This document shows positions 43,821-53,025 of a stretch of 64,000 nucleotides of DNA, one piece after another. How positions within the stretch are numbered: position 1 is the stretch's first letter; each line of letters begins with the position of its first letter. The notes beneath the pieces are model-generated. The model was not told the origin of the DNA and searched no databases. It was given only the letters and a program-made list of their open reading frames with translations. A program made the position numbers and the translations under genes. Source of the stretch: Candidatus Binatia bacterium (GTDB taxonomy: Bacteria > Desulfobacterota > Binatia > UBA1149 > CAITLU01); NCBI GenBank assembly GCA_036493895.1, contig DASXOZ010000079.1:1-64000 (forward strand), read 5' to 3'.

Positions 43821-45653
43821 TCACGGAAGGTCGAACACGAACATCGATCCTACTCGCGCCACCGGCTTGTAGCCCTGCAGCCATTCGTAGGTGTGGGACG
43901 GCACCCAGCGCATGTGCCCACCGAGGTACCAGAAGTACGGTCGTCCCATCAGGAACGTCGCCGAGACGACGGCCTTGCCGTGCGAGACACCGCGCTCGAG
44001 AGGCGTGAACTTGATTCCATAGACTGCAGGGTGCACGCGCCCGAAATAGGCGAGCGCGATCGAGTCGATGCTGTTCGCGTCCATGTACTCGCGAAGGCGA
44101 ATGAGGTCCTGTCCCCAGTCGATGTTCGAGTCGATCAGTACGCGGTGCCCGCGCTCGGGACCTCCGGCCGCTTCGTTGAAGTACTGCAGGTAGCGCGGCG
44201 CGACCGCGAAAGTGCCCGCTGCATTCCATAGCAGAAGAGCGACCGCAGCCACGGGCGCCGCCGCGCGGCGGGCAATCGCGGCCGGCGAGGCGCCGCCGCT
44301 CGCGCGCGCGGAAACGGCCGCGACGAGCGTGGGAAATCCGCGGAGCGCATCCGCGATCCACGGGGAGATGCCGATGGTCAGCAGCGGATAGGCCGGCAGC
44401 ACGTGACGCTCGCCGATGTCGAGGGAGTTGAACACCGAATTCGCGGCGAACAGCAGCACGACGGGAACGAACACGGCGTAGTCGCGGCGCCCGCGGCTGC
44501 GGCCGGCGACCCACGCAAGAATCGAAAAGACGGACGCAAGCAGCACCGGCAGCGGGCACTTGGCCGCAAAGGCAGCCAGGTGGTAGTACCACCAGCCGTC
44601 GGCCGACAGCTCCCCGTTCAGAAAGTACGACGCTTCGTGGCCCTTGCCGACTTCGAGCACCATGTCGATGCCGTTGAGGAAAGGGCGCGGCAGCGGAAGA
44701 CGCAGCCACGGCGCAGCCTGCGCGAGGTGCGCGAGCTTTCCGTCGGGTGCCAGCGTGCAATCGCGAAGCAGCCCGAACGTTCCGTCGAACGCGTAGCCGG
44801 CGTTGATCACGACGACGGACGCGACGCCGGCGGCGGCCAGCATCGCGAGCCAGCGCAGCAGCGGCGGCGAGTCGCGCCGGTCGGCGACGATGCGGATCGC
44901 CAGTGTCACGAGGATCATGACCGCCAGCACCGAGCCCGACAGCTTGAGCAGGTTGGTCACGCCGACGGCGACGCCGAGGATCACGGCTCTTCGCATCGTC
45001 GGCGCCTCGAGGAACTTCCAGTTCGCCAGCAGTGCGAGCAGGAAGCCGAGAGTGCCGGCCATGTCGAGAGTCACCAGGTGCCCGTGCGCGAGCAGCGAAG
45101 GAGACAGCGCGAACAGCGCCGTCGCAGCGACCGCCGCGCCTTCGCCGTAGAGCTCGAACGCCCAGCGCGCCGTCAGCGCCGCAGCCAGCAGCGAGAGCAG
45201 GATGATCACCGTGCGCGCTTCGACGTAGAAGGCCTGGTAGCGCTCCGCGTTGGCCTGCATGAAGTAGGCGCCGAGTCCCCAGACGACCGCATCGGGCGGC
45301 GGAGAGAACACCGGCCGGTCGACGAGCAGCGGCAGCGCCGCGAGCATGCGCGGGACGTGGGAGTTGATCGGGTCCTGCGTGAGGTCGCCCGTCGTCAGCG
45401 CATGAAGCCCGAGCGGAAGGTGGACGTACTCGTCGATCGTCACCGAATCGCGCCGGGCCGCCACCGAAGCCTGGACAGCGAAGAGCGCGCCGAGCAGCAC
45501 GCATGCAAGGAGCGCACGCCGCGACATGCTGCGGCGCGGCGGCGCATCGCCATCGGCGCGGGCGCGAACGTCCGCACGCGCCCTATCGGTGCTGTCGGCG
45601 GCGCGCGAAGGCGCTGCGCCCCGCGACCGCTTTTTCTCAGTGCGTGGCGGCAT
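43821..45653 (-). CDS. GT-C-type membrane glycosyltransferase-like protein
   Basis: This 610-residue polytopic protein begins with a basic, Arg-rich cytosolic segment of about 45 residues and then the first helix. The periplasmic loop after helix 1 carries VTIDEYVHLPLG, the acidic pair where GT-C/PMT enzymes hold a catalytic Asp. About eleven helices and a soluble C-terminal part follow (DSNIDWGQDLIRLREYM). The family is likely dolichyl/undecaprenyl-phosphate sugar transferase-like, with unknown acceptor. The start overlaps the end of the preceding leftward gene by 17 nt. Confidence 0.68.
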   Translation of the reverse strand: MPPRTEKKRSRGAAPSRAADSTDRARADVRARADGDAPPRRSMSRRALLACVLLGALFAVQASVAARRDSVTIDEYVHLPLGLHALTTGDLTQDPINSHVPRMLAALPLLVDRPVFSPPPDAVVWGLGAYFMQANAERYQAFYVEARTVIILLSLLAAALTARWAFELYGEGAAVAATALFALSPSLLAHGHLVTLDMAGTLGFLLALLANWKFLEAPTMRRAVILGVAVGVTNLLKLSGSVLAVMILVTLAIRIVADRRDSPPLLRWLAMLAAAGVASVVVINAGYAFDGTFGLLRDCTLAPDGKLAHLAQAAPWLRLPLPRPFLNGIDMVLEVGKGHEASYFLNGELSADGWWYYHLAAFAAKCPLPVLLASVFSILAWVAGRSRGRRDYAVFVPVVLLFAANSVFNSLDIGERHVLPAYPLLTIGISPWIADALRGFPTLVAAVSARASGGASPAAIARRAAAPVAAVALLLWNAAGTFAVAPRYLQYFNEAAGGPERGHRVLIDSNIDWGQDLIRLREYMDANSIDSIALAYFGRVHPAVYGIKFTPLERGVSHGKAVVSATFLMGRPYFWYLGGHMRWVPSHTYEWLQGYKPVARVGSMFVFDLP

Positions 45654-47721
45654 CGAGGCGCTTCAGCATCTCGCGCGTCCCGTCGCCCTCTTCGCCGGAG
45701 GGCTCGAGGGCCAGCGCTTTCTCCAGTTGCTGGCGGGACTGTGCGAAGTTGTGCGACGCCGCAAGGTAGGCGGCCGAGCGCTGCAGCGGTTCGATCTGGA
45801 ACTCTCCCGGCAGGCCGGTGGCAAGGCCGGCCTCGTACCAAGGCTGCGAGTCGCTGCCTGCTCCGAGCACTTCGAGGATGCGCGCGTACGACAGTTGGCC
45901 GGTGTAGCGCTCGATGTGCCACTGCCAGGGCCAGGTGCGATCACCGCCCTGCAGGATCTGCTCCGTCCGCTTCTTCCAGATGTCCTGGAAAGCCCCGCGT
46001 GCGCTGGCGATCAGCGCATCGTTGGCACCACCCGTGCGCACGAACAGCACGACGGTCTCGTCGAAATACACGAGGCGCCACTCCGGCGACGACATCAGCA
46101 TGTGGATGAAAGGATGGCGGTTCGACCAGCGGTGGAACACCATGACGCTCTGGATGCCGCGCGCGTCGACGTCCTTCTTCCACGACGCGAAGTTGCTCAT
46201 GCCGGTGAGATAGGCCGAGAAGAACGGCGTATCGTATACTTCGAGGCGTCCGTCGACGTAGACACCCTTGCCCGTCGGATCGTCCCACGTCAGGTAGCCG
46301 CCTGCCGTCATGTCGTTGTACAGCGGTCCCGGCAGCATCTGGTCGCGGAAAAACTGCACCGCACGGGCCTGGAAGTTCACGTCGAGGATTCCGAGGCCGA
46401 ACTCGTGGGTCTCTCCCGAGATCGCATACCACCGGTTGGTGACGACCGCCCAGCAGACGACGGACATGCCGATGGCAACGAGGACGGACGAGACGCGTAC
46501 GGCGAGCCCGTTGGGCCGGGTCCACGGCGACGGCAGCCGGCGCAGCACGATCCCGAGGCAGGCGGCGACGAAGGGCACTGCACCGATGGCGAAGACGCCG
46601 ACGTTGCGACGCGCGAGCAGCGACAGGTACCCGAGCACGAGCGCGAACGTCAGCACCCCGACGTCGAAGCCCTCGCGCTCTTCCGTTTTCGACGACAAGG
46701 CCCGCAGCAGCCCTGCCACCACGGCCAGGCCCGCCGCCGTAAAGACGAAAACCTGGTAGGAGCCGATCGCGAAGGTCGGGAAGTAGCCGGAAAACGGCGG
46801 ACGGAATTCTCCGATCACCCCGTACACCGGGCTCGTGCCGTTGATGCGCGACATGAGCTGGATGGGAAACGTCAGCGCGCGCAGGAAATACGGATTGAGC
46901 AGAGTGCCCGCGATCGCGGCCGATCCCCAGATGAAAAGCTCGCGCCGCGACTGGTCGCTCCAACCGCTGTCGCGGCGCCACGTGGCCGGCATGACCGGCA
47001 GCATCGCCGCGACGGCTCCGCCGATTGCGCACAAGATCGCGCCGACGCCGAGGATGAACAGCGAATGCAGGTTCGCCCAGAGCACCATCAGCGGCACGAG
47101 CAGGCGCAGGCGCCGCGGCTCGTCGCGCCCTTCGACGAGCAGGAGCTGGATGGCCGCGAGCAGCGGAAACGACACCATTTCCGGACGGATGAGGAAGCGC
47201 TCGTTGACCGTCATGCCGAGCCAGCAGACGAGAAGCCCGGTCGCGACGGGGCCGACATGGCGGATGAGGTTGCGCGCGACGATCGCGAACGTCACGACGA
47301 AAGCTGCCAGCGACAGCAGGACGAGACCGCTGGCCCCGCCGATGTTCCACGCGACGTAGAGGAACAGGTCGTAGAGCCACTGCAGGTTGACCCACTCGTT
47401 GTTCGGCTCGGTGAACGACAGCACGTCGGTGTGGGGAATCGCGTGGTGCAGCGCGATCCAGCGACCGGAGGCCAGGTGCCACCACGTGTCGAAGTCGTCG
47501 AGGCGCCGAAACGCGAACAGCGCGACGACGATGAGGCCGAGAACGGGCATCACCCGCTGCAGGGCGCCGAAAAATCCGCGATCGGCCACTGGAGCAACGG
47601 CGGGCGGCGTCGGCGCCGCAGTTGTGCCCTGGCCGGACGCGACAGTACCAGCGCCGCGCTCTTCGCGCGGGCCGCCGCGACGGCGCCCGGACTTCGACTC
47701 TGGACGACGGTCGCTCCTCAC
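45637..47721 (-). CDS. Polytopic membrane protein with periplasmic C-terminal domain
   Basis: This is a 694-residue protein. After a basic cytosolic start it shows RRLDDFDTWWHLASGRWI following helix 1, a pattern found in membrane proteins related to oligosaccharyltransferase/GT-C enzymes, then about eleven helices to residue 430. The C-terminal 260 residues are soluble (GPLYNDMTAGGYLTWDDP; YVDGRLEVYD) and end in a TPR-like helical part. The GTG at 47721 overlaps the dxr stop by GTGA. With the next gene it may form a two-protein envelope-glycan unit; the function is inferred from fold only. Confidence 0.6.
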   Translation of the reverse strand: MRSDRRPESKSGRRRGGPREERGAGTVASGQGTTAAPTPPAVAPVADRGFFGALQRVMPVLGLIVVALFAFRRLDDFDTWWHLASGRWIALHHAIPHTDVLSFTEPNNEWVNLQWLYDLFLYVAWNIGGASGLVLLSLAAFVVTFAIVARNLIRHVGPVATGLLVCWLGMTVNERFLIRPEMVSFPLLAAIQLLLVEGRDEPRRLRLLVPLMVLWANLHSLFILGVGAILCAIGGAVAAMLPVMPATWRRDSGWSDQSRRELFIWGSAAIAGTLLNPYFLRALTFPIQLMSRINGTSPVYGVIGEFRPPFSGYFPTFAIGSYQVFVFTAAGLAVVAGLLRALSSKTEEREGFDVGVLTFALVLGYLSLLARRNVGVFAIGAVPFVAACLGIVLRRLPSPWTRPNGLAVRVSSVLVAIGMSVVCWAVVTNRWYAISGETHEFGLGILDVNFQARAVQFFRDQMLPGPLYNDMTAGGYLTWDDPTGKGVYVDGRLEVYDTPFFSAYLTGMSNFASWKKDVDARGIQSVMVFHRWSNRHPFIHMLMSSPEWRLVYFDETVVLFVRTGGANDALIASARGAFQDIWKKRTEQILQGGDRTWPWQWHIERYTGQLSYARILEVLGAGSDSQPWYEAGLATGLPGEFQIEPLQRSAAYLAASHNFAQSRQQLEKALALEPSGEEGDGTREMLKRLDAATH

Positions 47722-48911
47722 GAAGCCTGCCGCGCAGCGCCCCAGCCGGCCGCTGCCGCCCGTGCCCACGAGTCCGCCGCCATCAGATCCTGGAGAGTGT
47801 CGCTGCGGCGCGCCGGAAAAGAGTCCATTGCCGCTGCGACGATTGCCGCGATGTCCGGAAACGAAATGTCGCCGGCGAGGAAACGCGCGACCGCGATTTC
47901 GTTGGCGGCATTGAGGACAGCCGGCATTGCACCGCCCGCCGCCAGCGCTCGATACGCCAGCGCGAGACACGGAAAACGCTCGAGGTCCGGTGCCGCGAAC
48001 GTCAGCGTACCGGCGCGCGCAAGGTCGAGGCGAGGCAGGTGGCCGAGCTCGAGCACGTCGGGCCACGCCAGCGCGTAGCCGATCGGAATCGTCATGTCGG
48101 GAAGCGCGAGCACCGCGATCACCGATTCGTCGTGGTAGCGCACCAGTGCGTGCACGATGCTTTGCGGATGCACGAGCACTTCGATGTCGGCGGGATCGAC
48201 GTCGAACAGCCAGCGCGCTTCGATCACCTCGAGCCCCTTGTTCATCAGGCTCGCCGAATCGATCGTGATCTTGTCGCCCATGTTCCAGGTCGGATGGCGA
48301 AGTGCTTCGGCGCGCGTCACGGTGCGAAGCTGCTCGGGCGTGTGCTCACGAAACGGGCCGCCCGAAGCGGTCAGCACGATCTTGCGCACGTGGCTGCGCT
48401 CGCGCCCGGCCAGGGCCTGGAATACCGCGTTGTGCTCGCTGTCGACCGGCAGCAGCCGGCTGCCGGCTGCGCGCGCGCGCCGCTGCACGAGCTCGCCGGC
48501 AACGACCATCACTTCCTTGTTCGCCAGCGCGACGTCGATGCCGCGGTCGATTGCCGCAAGGGTTGGCGCCAGGCCTGCCGCTCCGACCAGTGCCGAGACG
48601 ACGACCGAGGTGCCCGGTGCACACGCGACATCGACGAGACCGTCGTCGCCGCTGACGACGCGCGGCGCAGCGCCGCCCATCTCGCTGCGCAGCGCCGCCT
48701 CCAGCTCGGAGGCATCCGCGGACGCCGAAACGGCGACGATGTCGGGCCTGGTCTCGAGCGCCTGCTGCTTGAGCTCGCGAACCCGGCGCCCGGCCGCCAG
48801 CGCCGTCACGCGGAAACGGTCGGGAAAGCGCCGGAGCAGTGCGATGGTCTGGGTGCCGATCGATCCGGTGGAACCGAGGATCGAGACTCCCTTGCGGGCA
48901 GGTGAAGCCAC
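47718..48911 (-). CDS. dxr: 1-deoxy-D-xylulose 5-phosphate reductoisomerase
   Basis: This 397-residue enzyme performs the committed MEP-pathway step, making MEP from DXP with NADPH. It shows LGSTGSIGTQT (NADPH fold, near residue 12), ALANKE, the metal/substrate loop PVDSEHNAVFQ, the flexible loop TASGGPF, and TWNMGDKITIDSASLMNKG. The start is ATG 48911. A perfect 13-bp inverted repeat lies 36 nt upstream. It heads a leftward set whose next member overlaps its stop. Confidence 0.95.
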   Translation of the reverse strand: MASPARKGVSILGSTGSIGTQTIALLRRFPDRFRVTALAAGRRVRELKQQALETRPDIVAVSASADASELEAALRSEMGGAAPRVVSGDDGLVDVACAPGTSVVVSALVGAAGLAPTLAAIDRGIDVALANKEVMVVAGELVQRRARAAGSRLLPVDSEHNAVFQALAGRERSHVRKIVLTASGGPFREHTPEQLRTVTRAEALRHPTWNMGDKITIDSASLMNKGLEVIEARWLFDVDPADIEVLVHPQSIVHALVRYHDESVIAVLALPDMTIPIGYALAWPDVLELGHLPRLDLARAGTLTFAAPDLERFPCLALAYRALAAGGAMPAVLNAANEIAVARFLAGDISFPDIAAIVAAAMDSFPARRSDTLQDLMAADSWARAAAAGWGAARQAS

Positions 48912-48946
48912 GACGGGCTCTTAGGTTGCCGGTGCATGGCTGTCAA

Positions 48947-48982
48947 AGCACGGCCCGCGGCGCGCACATCGCGGGCCGTGCT
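48947..48982. promoter_or_regulatory. Perfect 13-bp inverted repeat between dxr and the TonB receptor gene
   Basis: AGCACGGCCCGCG (48947-48959) and CGCGGGCCGTGCT (48970-48982) enclose a 10-nt loop. No T run follows on either strand, so it is not a simple terminator. It lies in the 127-nt divergent region upstream of both dxr and the TonB-dependent receptor, and could be an operator or an mRNA leader hairpin. Confidence 0.5.
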
Positions 48983-49038
48983 GCAGGCACCGCAGCAATG
49001 TTGACTCCCTGACTGCGCGTCCCTACCGTTCGCCGGCT

Positions 49039-51204
49039 TTGCGCGCGCGACGGCCATTTCCGGGACGAACGGCGCATCGTCCGGGACGGGCGATGGCGGC
49101 GCTCGCGATTGCGGCCGTCGTCCTCGCGACGACATGCTTTCGTGCCTGGCCGGTGTCGGCGCAGGAGCCTGCTGCGACACCACAGGCGCCCGACTCGACT
49201 GACGGAACGGTGATACCTGCGACGTCGGCGCCGCCTCCGACGCCCTCGACGCCCTCGACGCCTGCGCCGCCTGAGTTGCCGCCGGTCGTCGTCAGTGGCG
49301 AGCAGCCGCACGACAACGCTCTCGTCGAGCGCAGCTTCCAGGCTCCGGACGATCTGTCGGGATTCGGCGAATCGATCGACACCGGCCCGGCGTGGCGCAG
49401 CTTCCAGTCGATGGCCGAGATCCTCGGCGAAAGCGTCGGAGCCCAGGTGCGCCGCGAAGGAGGCCGCGACGATTTCGCGACGCTGTCGATCCGCGGCGCG
49501 CCGCCCGGGCAGGTGCGGATCCTGCTCGACGGGATTTCGCTCGGACAGGCGTCGACCGGCATCGTCAACCTCGCGGACCTGCCGATCGATACCGTCGAAC
49601 GCATCGACATCTATCGAGGCTTCGCACCGGTGGCCCTCTCGCCGCAATCGGCAGCCGGGGTCGTCAACGTCGTGACTCGCGACCCGAAGAATCCGGTGGC
49701 GACGTTCGCGGCGGGAGGCGGTTCTTTCGGATCGGGCAAGCTCAATGCCGGCGGTGCGGGACCGGTCGCCGGCGGTGCGGGATCCGCGTTCGCATCGTGG
49801 CACCGTACCAACGGCGATTTCGATTTCGTCGACGACAACGGGTCGCTGCACAATCCCGACGACGACAGCACGCACAAGCGCCGCAACAACCAGAGCGATA
49901 CCGCCGAGTCTCTTTTGCGCTGGCACCGCGACATCACGGACTGGGCCGATCTCCAGCTTCGCGACCTCTTCTTCTGGAAAAACGAAGGAGTGCCCGGGCT
50001 CGGGCGATTCCACCTCTTTCATCCGAAGGCGGAGCTGGAGACGACTCGCGAGATCGCGGTGGCAGCCCTGCGTGGCCCGGTTCAGCCGTGGAGCATCGAG
50101 CAGAACGTCAGCTGGAAGCGGCAACGGTTGCGCAACGACGAAGTGGGCAGCGCAATCTTCGACAACACCGCAGAGACCACGGCGACGACGACGGCCGCGC
50201 GCTGGAGCCACGGCGTCGGCAAGTCCAACTGGCTCTCGCTCAGCAGCGACTACACGTGGGAAGGTTTCGACCAGCAGGCCGACGACGGCGTTCTGAGCGA
50301 CGAGAACGCGCATCGCTCCACGCTGGCGCTGGCAGGTGGCGACGACTGGACGCTCCATCCGCTGCCGGTGACGCTCAGCTTCCAGCTTCGCGAGCAGCTG
50401 CTGTGGAACGATGCCCATTCCGTACGCGCCGACAGCAGCGACAGCGAAAATCACACCGACCCGCGCTTCGGCCTTCGCTGGCAGGCGGCCGACGACCTGG
50501 TGATCAAGAGCAACGTCGCATCGTACTTCCGGCCGCCCACATTCGACGAGCTCTACGGTGTGAACGGGTTCACGGAGCCCAATCCCGGATTGCAACCGGA
50601 GACCGGCATCACCTGGGATGCCGGCTTCGAATGGAACGGCCAGAGTCCGCGCTGGGGCCGGCTTGCCGTCGGGTACGCGTATTTCGGAAGCAGGATCGAC
50701 GACGGGATCATCGTGATGATGACGTTCTCGCGCCAGGCCCAGGCGCAGAACGTGTCGCGTGCGTCGATTCACGGGCACGAAGCCCGCGTCGAGTGGCAGG
50801 GTCCGGCGGGGTTCGCATTGTCTGCCAACTACACGTTCCAGAAAGCGATCAACCAATCCGACCCCACTCTCGGCGAGGGCCACGATCTGGCAAGCCTGCC
50901 TCCGCACGAAGTCTATTCCCGCCTGAGCTGGACCCATGGCCTGTTCGTGATCGCGTACTCCATCGACGTGGCCAGTGCCCACTACAACGATCTCGAGAAC
51001 CAGAACGGGAAGATCCCGACACGCACGGTGCACGACGTGACGCTCGTCTACGGACCGTTCTGGAAGGGACTGCGCATGACGCTCCAGTGCGACAATCTCG
51101 CCAACTCCCTTGTGCCGGACGAAGTCGGGTTTCCTCTTCCGGGAAGATCGTTCTTCGCGACGCTGAGTTGGTCGACGCAGCCAGAGGGCAGCGATGCGCG
51201 CTGA
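49039..51204 (+). CDS. TonB-dependent outer-membrane receptor (BtuB-like)
   Basis: This protein has about 721 residues. A signal peptide (AALAIAAVVLATTC to VSAQ) is followed by a Pro/Thr-rich stretch, a TonB-box-like PPVVVSGEQ (near residue 80), a plug domain (residues 110-215: FATLSIRGAPPGQVRILLDGI, ERIDIYRG, AAGVVNVVTR) and a 22-strand-type barrel ending in an aromatic-rich strand (FFATLSWSTQ). A cobalamin riboswitch lies directly after the gene, so vitamin B12 is the favoured ligand. The start is TTG 49039 or, equally plausible, ATG 49093. The gap to dxr has no riboswitch. Confidence 0.85.
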   Translation: MRARRPFPGRTAHRPGRAMAALAIAAVVLATTCFRAWPVSAQEPAATPQAPDSTDGTVIPATSAPPPTPSTPSTPAPPELPPVVVSGEQPHDNALVERSFQAPDDLSGFGESIDTGPAWRSFQSMAEILGESVGAQVRREGGRDDFATLSIRGAPPGQVRILLDGISLGQASTGIVNLADLPIDTVERIDIYRGFAPVALSPQSAAGVVNVVTRDPKNPVATFAAGGGSFGSGKLNAGGAGPVAGGAGSAFASWHRTNGDFDFVDDNGSLHNPDDDSTHKRRNNQSDTAESLLRWHRDITDWADLQLRDLFFWKNEGVPGLGRFHLFHPKAELETTREIAVAALRGPVQPWSIEQNVSWKRQRLRNDEVGSAIFDNTAETTATTTAARWSHGVGKSNWLSLSSDYTWEGFDQQADDGVLSDENAHRSTLALAGGDDWTLHPLPVTLSFQLREQLLWNDAHSVRADSSDSENHTDPRFGLRWQAADDLVIKSNVASYFRPPTFDELYGVNGFTEPNPGLQPETGITWDAGFEWNGQSPRWGRLAVGYAYFGSRIDDGIIVMMTFSRQAQAQNVSRASIHGHEARVEWQGPAGFALSANYTFQKAINQSDPTLGEGHDLASLPPHEVYSRLSWTHGLFVIAYSIDVASAHYNDLENQNGKIPTRTVHDVTLVYGPFWKGLRMTLQCDNLANSLVPDEVGFPLPGRSFFATLSWSTQPEGSDAR

Positions 51205-51279
51205 GACGATCTGCGTCTCCGTGCAACTCGAAGCCGCGATTGACAACTAGCGAGCCGGGCCCTACGGTCCGACGCGCGA

Positions 51280-51440
51280 GCCGAAACGCAGCGATTCCGC
51301 TCCGTGTCGGGAACGAGGTGAAACTCCTCGACTGCCCCGCAACTGTGAAGGGGGACGACCGTCGCAACGAAGCCACTGGGCGAATGCCTGGGAAGGCGCG
51401 ACGAATCGGACGATCCCAAAGTCAGGATATCGACGCGGCT
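51280..51440 (+). ncRNA. Cobalamin riboswitch
   Basis: The conserved elements occur in order and spacing: GGGAACGAGGTGAAACTCCTC, then CTGCCCCGCAACTGTGAA (B12-box core), then AGCCACTGGGCG (51370-51382 region), TGGGAAGGCG, and GTCAGGATATC at the 3' end. These match the P3-P6 core and L5 region of class I cobalamin riboswitches. It is plus strand and ends about 140 nt before the beta-propeller start. The boundaries of stem P1 are approximate. Confidence 0.92.
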
Positions 51441-51519
51441 CGCTTTGGTTGAACTTTCCGACGGGGAAGGAGCGACCGGGAATCGAGTCGTGGCTCTTCG
51501 CGACGATTTCGATCCCGAA

Positions 51520-51574
51520 CCTCCTGCATCTTTCGGATGGCGAATCGTGAAACCCCGGCGCGGGCCGGTAGGAG
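51520..51574 (+). promoter_or_regulatory. Anti-Shine-Dalgarno/Shine-Dalgarno pair after the riboswitch
   Basis: CTCCT (51521-51525) is complementary to the ribosome-binding site AGGAG (51570-51574) of the beta-propeller gene, which sits 7 nt before its ATG. Ligand-dependent pairing would hide the site. This fits translational control, the usual mode for cobalamin riboswitches in Gram-negative bacteria. No intrinsic terminator is visible between riboswitch and gene. The switching mechanism is inferred. Confidence 0.45.
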
Positions 51575-51581
51575 AACGACG

Positions 51582-53009
51582 ATGCGCATCATTCTGGTCG
51601 CGGCTGCGGCCGCGACGTTCCTTTCCGGGGCGGCAGCCATCGTGCGAACGAAGTGCCGGGCGGCGGCCGTCGTTGCGATCCTCCTCGCCGCGCATGCGCC
51701 GTGCGCGTTCGCCGCGCTTTGCGGCGACACCAGCGGCGACGGCTACTTCACCGCCACCGATGCGCTGAAGACGCTGCAACTCGCTGTCGCCGGTGCTTAC
51801 GACCGCCGCGGCGACGTGTTTCCCGTGACCGGCAGCGGAGCCGGAGACGGCAAGCTCGGGGCCACGGACGCGCTCGTGACGCTGAAGGCTGCCGTTGCCG
51901 GCACGATTCCGCCGTGCCACGGCGCCGATGCGCACCGCGCCGTCGTGACCACGGCGGCGGCGGACTTCAGCTCGGCGGGGCTGGCAGTGATGGACGTTGC
52001 GTCGCGGTCGTTCACGTTTCGCGCGGGCGCCCTCGAAACCGATTCGGTGATCCGCGCCCCGCAAGGCATTCCGGTGGTCGTCAACCGCAACGGATACGAC
52101 ACGCTGCAGTACCTCGACGTCGACGACCCGCTGCTTCCCAACGAGAAGGAATGCAGCGTCTCGGGCGGTTTCGACTCGAACACGCAGGACGTGGCGTTCG
52201 TGTCGACGCAGAAAGGTTACGTCACCGCATACGCGGGCTCGAGCCTCTTGACCATCGATCCTTCCGTGTTGTTCGACACGTCGTCCGATCCGGCCTGCAA
52301 CGGCATCGTCACGGGCCAGATTTATCTCGGCGACTACGGGACCAACCACGTGCCGCAGATGGACGAGATGGCGCTGGTCGGGAGCGACTTGTTCGTATCG
52401 CTGCAGCTCCTCGACAATCTTCAGCCCGACGTGAACGGCCTTCTCGTCGTGATCGACACGACGACGGACACCGTCAAGACCACGATCCCTTTGTCGTTCG
52501 AGAACCCGTTCGCGATGACGAAGGGGCTGCCGTACGACGAGTTCCAGAAGCTGCTCTTCACCGGCGGCCCCGGCAAGATCGTACCGACCCATCAAGGCGA
52601 GGATGTGCTGCACGACGGCGGTATCGAGGCCATCGATCCGGCGACGTTCACGTCACGGGGATTGGTGCTGTCCGGCGCCGATCTCGGCGCCAACATCTTC
52701 GACTTCGTCATCGTCGGCAGCAGCCGCGCGTTCGCGATCATCGCCGACGACAAGTCGAACTCCGTCGTCGACATCGACTTGTCGACTCGCACGGTGCGGC
52801 GCACGGTGCTCTCGAGCACCGCGGTGATCTCCGACATCGAGATGACCGAAACGGGTGAGGTGTGGGTCGCTTACCGCGGCAAGAAGGACGATCCGGCCGG
52901 AGTGCGGATCTTCCGCGCAGGCAACGACCGCCAGAGCGAAGACGCCGAGCTGACCGCCAAACCGATCGCCCTCGGCCAGGCCCCATTCACGCTAGCCTTC
53001 GTGCAATAG
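51582..53009 (+). CDS. Secreted beta-propeller protein with dockerin-like repeats, riboswitch-controlled
   Basis: This is a 475-residue exported protein. Residues 21-45 are a signal-like hydrophobic stretch after an N-terminal extension that is itself hydrophobic. Residues 46-110 contain two dockerin/EF-hand-like loops (CGDTSGDGYFTATDALKTLQ and GAGDGKLGATDALVTLK). Residues 120-475 look like a YVTN-type beta-propeller with repeats such as LLVVIDTTTDTVKTTIPL and SVVDIDLSTRTVRRTVL. Its mRNA leader is a cobalamin riboswitch, and a BtuB-like receptor gene lies just upstream. A B12-binding surface role like that of Bacteroides BtuG is therefore proposed. ATG 51582 has AGGAG 7 nt upstream. Confidence 0.75.
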   Translation: MRIILVAAAAATFLSGAAAIVRTKCRAAAVVAILLAAHAPCAFAALCGDTSGDGYFTATDALKTLQLAVAGAYDRRGDVFPVTGSGAGDGKLGATDALVTLKAAVAGTIPPCHGADAHRAVVTTAAADFSSAGLAVMDVASRSFTFRAGALETDSVIRAPQGIPVVVNRNGYDTLQYLDVDDPLLPNEKECSVSGGFDSNTQDVAFVSTQKGYVTAYAGSSLLTIDPSVLFDTSSDPACNGIVTGQIYLGDYGTNHVPQMDEMALVGSDLFVSLQLLDNLQPDVNGLLVVIDTTTDTVKTTIPLSFENPFAMTKGLPYDEFQKLLFTGGPGKIVPTHQGEDVLHDGGIEAIDPATFTSRGLVLSGADLGANIFDFVIVGSSRAFAIIADDKSNSVVDIDLSTRTVRRTVLSSTAVISDIEMTETGEVWVAYRGKKDDPAGVRIFRAGNDRQSEDAELTAKPIALGQAPFTLAFVQ

Positions 53010-53025
53010 CGCGGGGAGTAGCCCT

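Noticed and set aside
48912..49038. Cobalamin riboswitch in front of the TonB receptor gene
   Set aside because: None of the B12-box elements (GCAACTG, AGCCACTG, GGGAAGG) occurs there; the only riboswitch lies after the receptor gene.
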